Assembly: GCF_002831665.1 (NCBI RefSeq)
Contig: NZ_CP025118.1
Location: 2,356,001 to 2,420,000, forward strand
Direction of reading: 5' to 3'
DNA: 64,000 bases
Origin: Lacinutrix sp. Bg11-31
Lineage (GTDB): Bacteria > Bacteroidota > Bacteroidia > Flavobacteriales > Flavobacteriaceae
Under the pieces are notes generated by a model. That model was not told where the DNA came from. It worked only from the letters and a program-made list of their open reading frames with translations, and searched no databases. The position numbers and the translations under genes were made by a program. Shown here one piece after another: positions 61,119 to 64,000 of the stretch (its first letter is position 1; every line of letters starts with the position of its first letter).

Positions 61119-61802
61119 TTATTCTACAAACTTATACCCAACACCTTTTACGGTTTTAAAAGAGGCATCTCCAATTTTTTCTCTAAGTTTTCTAATGTGT
61201 ACATCTATAGTTCTACCTCCAACAACAACATCGTTTCCCCAAACTTTATTAAGTATATCTTCTCTTTTATAAACCTTTCCTGGTTTAGATGCTAATAAAG
61301 ATAGTAATTCGAACTCTTTTCTTGGTAAAATAATATCTCTTCCTTTAATAGATACTTTATACTCTTCTCTATTAATTATAATATCTCCAATTTTTAAAAC
61401 AGGAATACTTGCATCTTCTGTTTTTAAACGTCTTAATAAAGCTTTTACTTTACTAACTAACACTTTTGGTTTAATTGGTTTGGTAATATAATCGTCTGCT
61501 CCAGCATCGAAACCTGCTACTTGCGAATAATCTTCTCCTCTAGCTGTTAAGAAAGTAATAATCGTATTTTTTAACTCTGGTACTTTTCTAATAAGTTCGC
61601 AAGCTTCAATACCATCCATTTCTGGCATCATAACATCTAACACTATAAGTTGTGGTTTTTCGGCTTTAGCCTTAGCAACACCTTCTAATCCATTACTTGC
61701 TGTAAAAACTTGGTAGCCTTCTTGCGATAAATTATAACCAACAATTTCTAGAATATCTGGCTCATCGTCTACAAGTAGTATTTTAATGTCTTCTTTATTC
61801 AT
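61119..61802 (-). CDS. OmpR/PhoB-like response regulator
   Basis: The 227 residues have a receiver (VLDVMMPEMDGIEA, Asp in LIVLDVMMP) and an OmpR-type winged helix (GRTIDVHIRKLREKIG). It is next to its kinase (no gap). A perfect -7 element TATCTTTG is at 61832-61839. Confidence 0.93.
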   Translation of the reverse strand: MNKEDIKILLVDDEPDILEIVGYNLSQEGYQVFTASNGLEGVAKAKAEKPQLIVLDVMMPEMDGIEACELIRKVPELKNTIITFLTARGEDYSQVAGFDAGADDYITKPIKPKVLVSKVKALLRRLKTEDASIPVLKIGDIIINREEYKVSIKGRDIILPRKEFELLSLLASKPGKVYKREDILNKVWGNDVVVGGRTIDVHIRKLREKIGDASFKTVKGVGYKFVE

Positions 61803-61831
61803 CGAAGTATTTAATTAAATATTATTAGTGT

Positions 61832-61839
61832 CAAAGATA
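61832..61839 (-). promoter_or_regulatory. -7 element of the PhoB-like operon
   Basis: TATCTTTG on the minus strand, 30 bp before the start codon. Confidence 0.6.
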
Positions 61840-62003
61840 AAACTATTAGAATACTTCTTAAAAAATTACAAATTAGTAACATTATAATAACATTGAAAAT
61901 CTTTAGGCTTCAATTTCAACAAGTTATCTTGTTTTTATGTTATTTAATCGTTAATTACAAACTATAACCACCTATAGACTAGCGCTAAGCGAGAAATTAT
62001 ATT

Positions 62004-62011
62004 TATATTTG
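62004..62011 (+). promoter_or_regulatory. -7 element of the T9SS protein gene
   Basis: TATATTTG, 25 bp before the start codon; it is the same element as before the next gene. Confidence 0.6.
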
Positions 62012-62035
62012 TAGCATAAATATAAATATTCAATT

Positions 62036-63874
62036 ATGAAAAAAATTTACTTTTTATTATTATCGATTTTACTAAGTTCAGCATCTTTTGCTCAAATTTT
62101 GGCAGAAGATTTTGATTATGGAACAACTGCCGGAGATTTAACTACTATGAGTGGTGGTGCTTGGGTTCTGCATTCTGGATCTGCAGATCCAGTTGCTTAT
62201 GTTGCAGCGCCAACAAGTTTAACAATGACTGGTTATCCCTCTTCAGGAATTGGTGGACATGCTACTTTTTCAGGAGCTTCACAAGATATAAACAGAGCTT
62301 TCCCAGAAATCTCAACTGGAACCGTATACGCAAGTGCATTAATAAATTTAAGTGCAGTTGGTAGTGGAAACTATTTCATCCACTTTAACTCTGGTGGATT
62401 TAGAGCAAGAGTTGGAGCAAAAGATGATGGTAATGGAGACATTCTTTTTGGAATAGGAACAAGTAGTTCTACATTAACCTACGGCACTACACCTTACTCC
62501 TTAAACACAACATACTTATTAGTTTTCTCTTACGAGATTGCTACTGGAGTTTCTAATTTACACGTATTATCTGCTGCTGCAGTAACTGAGCCAGCAGCTC
62601 CAGAAGCTACAAACACAGGAAACACAGGAACCGCTATTAACGCAATTGCATTTCGTCAATCAAGTAATATTCCTAGCGTAGCTATAGATGGTGTTCGTGT
62701 TGCCGAGAACTGGAATGACATCATGAATAACTCTACAACGCCTTCTCTTAGTATTACCGCGCCAGTAAATGGAACTGAGTATGCACCTGGAACTACATCT
62801 GTAGATGTAACTACAACTGTGCAAAACTTTATGGTAGCTAACGGAACAGGTGATGGACACATACACCAAATATTAACAACACCAGGTGGTACTTTTGACG
62901 AGTTTAAATATGACACAGCAGACCAAGCTATAATGGTTGCAGATGGTGAGTCTTACACTATTTTTATGGAATTAGTAGATAATAGTAATACACCTATTAC
63001 TCCTGCAGTTAATGTTACTGTAAATTTCTCTGTAGGTTCTTTAACAACTGTTGCAGATATTGCTGCATTAAGAGCAGATGTTGATTTAAACGGAACTGGA
63101 GGAACATACTTATTACAAAGTGTACCTGTAGTAACTTACACAAGAACAAGTAGAAACCAAAAGTACATTCAAGATGCCTCTGCAGGTGTTTTAATTGACG
63201 ATGTTCCTGGTAATATTGCAACTACATTTGCTGAAGCAGATGGAATGAGCGGTCTTACAGGTGGAGTATCTATATTTAATGGTGTTTTACAATTTAATCC
63301 TTCTGCAGATGCTACTTTAGTAGCTAGTACAGCAGTTACTCCAGAAGTAGTTACTATTGCAACTTTATTAACAGACTATGCAGATTACCAATCTGAATTA
63401 GTAAAAATAGTAGGTGCTACATTTACAGAAACAGGAAGTTTTGTTAACGCTACAGATTACACAATTAACGATGGTGCTTCTATGGTATTTAGAACTAACT
63501 TTAGTGAAGCAGATTACATTGGGCAAGCAATACCAACAGCATCTGGAGACATCGTTGTTTTAGTTGGTGAATTTAGTGGTGCGCCACAAGTTACAGCACG
63601 TACGCTTACAGATTTAACGTTAAGTACAACTTCTTTTGAAGCTAAAGCAAACTTCGCAGTATACCCAAACCCTACAAATACAGGTTTTGTAAACATTACT
63701 ACAACGGCTAACGAAGCTATTAAGGTAACTGTTTTTAATATTTTAGGAAAAACAGTATTATCACAAACAGTAAACAACACTGTTTTAAATGTTTCTAGTT
63801 TAAACGCTGGTGTATATATTTTAAAACTAAACCAAAATGGAGCTACAACTACTAAGAAATTAGTAATTAAATAA
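62036..63874 (+). CDS. T9SS type A sorting-domain secreted protein
   Basis: The 612 residues have a signal peptide (MKKIYFLLLSILLSSASFAQ), beta-rich domains (a jelly-roll-like N-terminal part, an Ig-like domain at about 235-330 and a DUF5689/OB-like region at about 335-530) and a type A sorting domain from VYPNPTNTGFVNI to KKLVIK. It should be exported by the type IX system. Function unknown. Confidence 0.88.
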   Translation: MKKIYFLLLSILLSSASFAQILAEDFDYGTTAGDLTTMSGGAWVLHSGSADPVAYVAAPTSLTMTGYPSSGIGGHATFSGASQDINRAFPEISTGTVYASALINLSAVGSGNYFIHFNSGGFRARVGAKDDGNGDILFGIGTSSSTLTYGTTPYSLNTTYLLVFSYEIATGVSNLHVLSAAAVTEPAAPEATNTGNTGTAINAIAFRQSSNIPSVAIDGVRVAENWNDIMNNSTTPSLSITAPVNGTEYAPGTTSVDVTTTVQNFMVANGTGDGHIHQILTTPGGTFDEFKYDTADQAIMVADGESYTIFMELVDNSNTPITPAVNVTVNFSVGSLTTVADIAALRADVDLNGTGGTYLLQSVPVVTYTRTSRNQKYIQDASAGVLIDDVPGNIATTFAEADGMSGLTGGVSIFNGVLQFNPSADATLVASTAVTPEVVTIATLLTDYADYQSELVKIVGATFTETGSFVNATDYTINDGASMVFRTNFSEADYIGQAIPTASGDIVVLVGEFSGAPQVTARTLTDLTLSTTSFEAKANFAVYPNPTNTGFVNITTTANEAIKVTVFNILGKTVLSQTVNNTVLNVSSLNAGVYILKLNQNGATTTKKLVIK

Positions 63875-63895
63875 CTCCAATATTAAGTAATTGTT

Positions 63896-63930
63896 AAAAG
63901 GCTGATAATTTTTTTATCAGCCTTTTTTTA
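63896..63930 (+). terminator. T9SS gene terminator
   Basis: AAAGGCTGATAA and TTATCAGCCTTT arms with T-run, 23 bp past the stop. Confidence 0.9.
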
Positions 63931-63934
63931 TACA

Positions 63935-63942
63935 TATATTTG
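63935..63942 (+). promoter_or_regulatory. -7 element of the gene cut by the right edge
   Basis: TATATTTG, 30 bp before the start codon. Confidence 0.6.
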
Positions 63943-63971
63943 TGGGACACAACTAAAAAAAAACAATTACT

Positions 63972-64000
63972 ATGAAAAAAATTTACTTTTTATTATTTAC
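63972..64000 (+). CDS. Start of a further secreted protein (cut by window edge)
   Basis: ATG at 63972 starts MKKIYFLLF, which matches the first eight residues of the preceding T9SS protein (MKKIYFLLL). The gene is probably a paralog with the same signal peptide, but only nine codons are visible. Confidence 0.6.

Overview
The window is AT-rich chromosomal DNA from a member of the Bacteroidota, most likely a marine member of the Flavobacteriaceae. The reasons are three proteins with type IX secretion (T9SS) C-terminal sorting domains, many Bacteroidota-type promoters (TAnnTTTG at -7), a DnaE with an N-terminal proofreading exonuclease, an S16 with an Ala/Glu-rich tail, and families such as DUF4230, PD40 lipoproteins and TPR sensor kinases. 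No rRNA, IS element, prophage or CRISPR array was seen. One tRNA (Asp, GTC) is present.

Layout. 1-8.2 kb: an exopolysaccharide-type locus with an Ig-like protein cut by the left edge, a membrane-anchored glycoside hydrolase, a glycosyltransferase, a Wzx-like flippase, two STAS proteins and a TPR/beta-barrel protein. 8.2-9.6 kb: two thiol-disulfide lipoproteins. 9.8-11.9 kb: an XRE-ImmA/IrrE regulator paired with an unknown protein, resembling a toxin-antitoxin or defence pair. 12.1-16.6 kb: a PD40 lipoprotein, a large T9SS protein and a CAP-domain lipoprotein. 16.9-23.4 kb: a seven-gene signalling operon with a receiver, an H-NOX haem/NO sensor, a PAS histidine kinase, a FIST protein, a second kinase, an Hpt protein and a LytTR regulator. 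23.5-29 kb: housekeeping and accessory genes, with ruvC and hemW in one long operon. 29.2-33 kb: membrane and cell-envelope genes. 33-36.5 kb: a TonB-C-like lipoprotein, a PDZ/T9SS protein and a BlaI/BlaR1-type pair. 37.4-41.4 kb: a NarL-type regulator, a TPR sensor kinase and five tandem copies of a 60-residue secreted peptide gene. 41.9-63.9 kb: mostly housekeeping genes (tRNA-Asp, DUF58, clpP, trxA, dnaE, rpsP, rimM, a ferredoxin and its reductase, Mrp and NifU Fe-S proteins, trmB, PhoR/PhoB-like pair), then a T9SS protein and the start of a second gene with the same signal peptide.

Two putative systems stand out. First, six minus-strand promoters (before the glycosyltransferase, the STAS-flippase operon, the T9SS protein, the CAP lipoprotein, the H-NOX operon itself and a small unknown gene) carry the same element: half-sites spaced 21 bp apart around a GTGTAGACGAATGG core. 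On the coding strand this reads CCATTCGTCTACAC, close to the AlgR (LytTR) core CCGTTCGTC, and in four of six it lies 27-28 bp from a -7 element. This predicts that the LytTR regulator at 16889-17602 links a NO/redox-sensing phosphorelay to exopolysaccharide and surface-protein genes and controls its own operon. Second, the five-copy peptide array, each copy ending in an invariant KAKKRVPTEG, lies next to a sensor kinase with a predicted periplasmic TPR domain, which suggests an undescribed secreted-peptide signalling system. Both are inferences from sequence alone.
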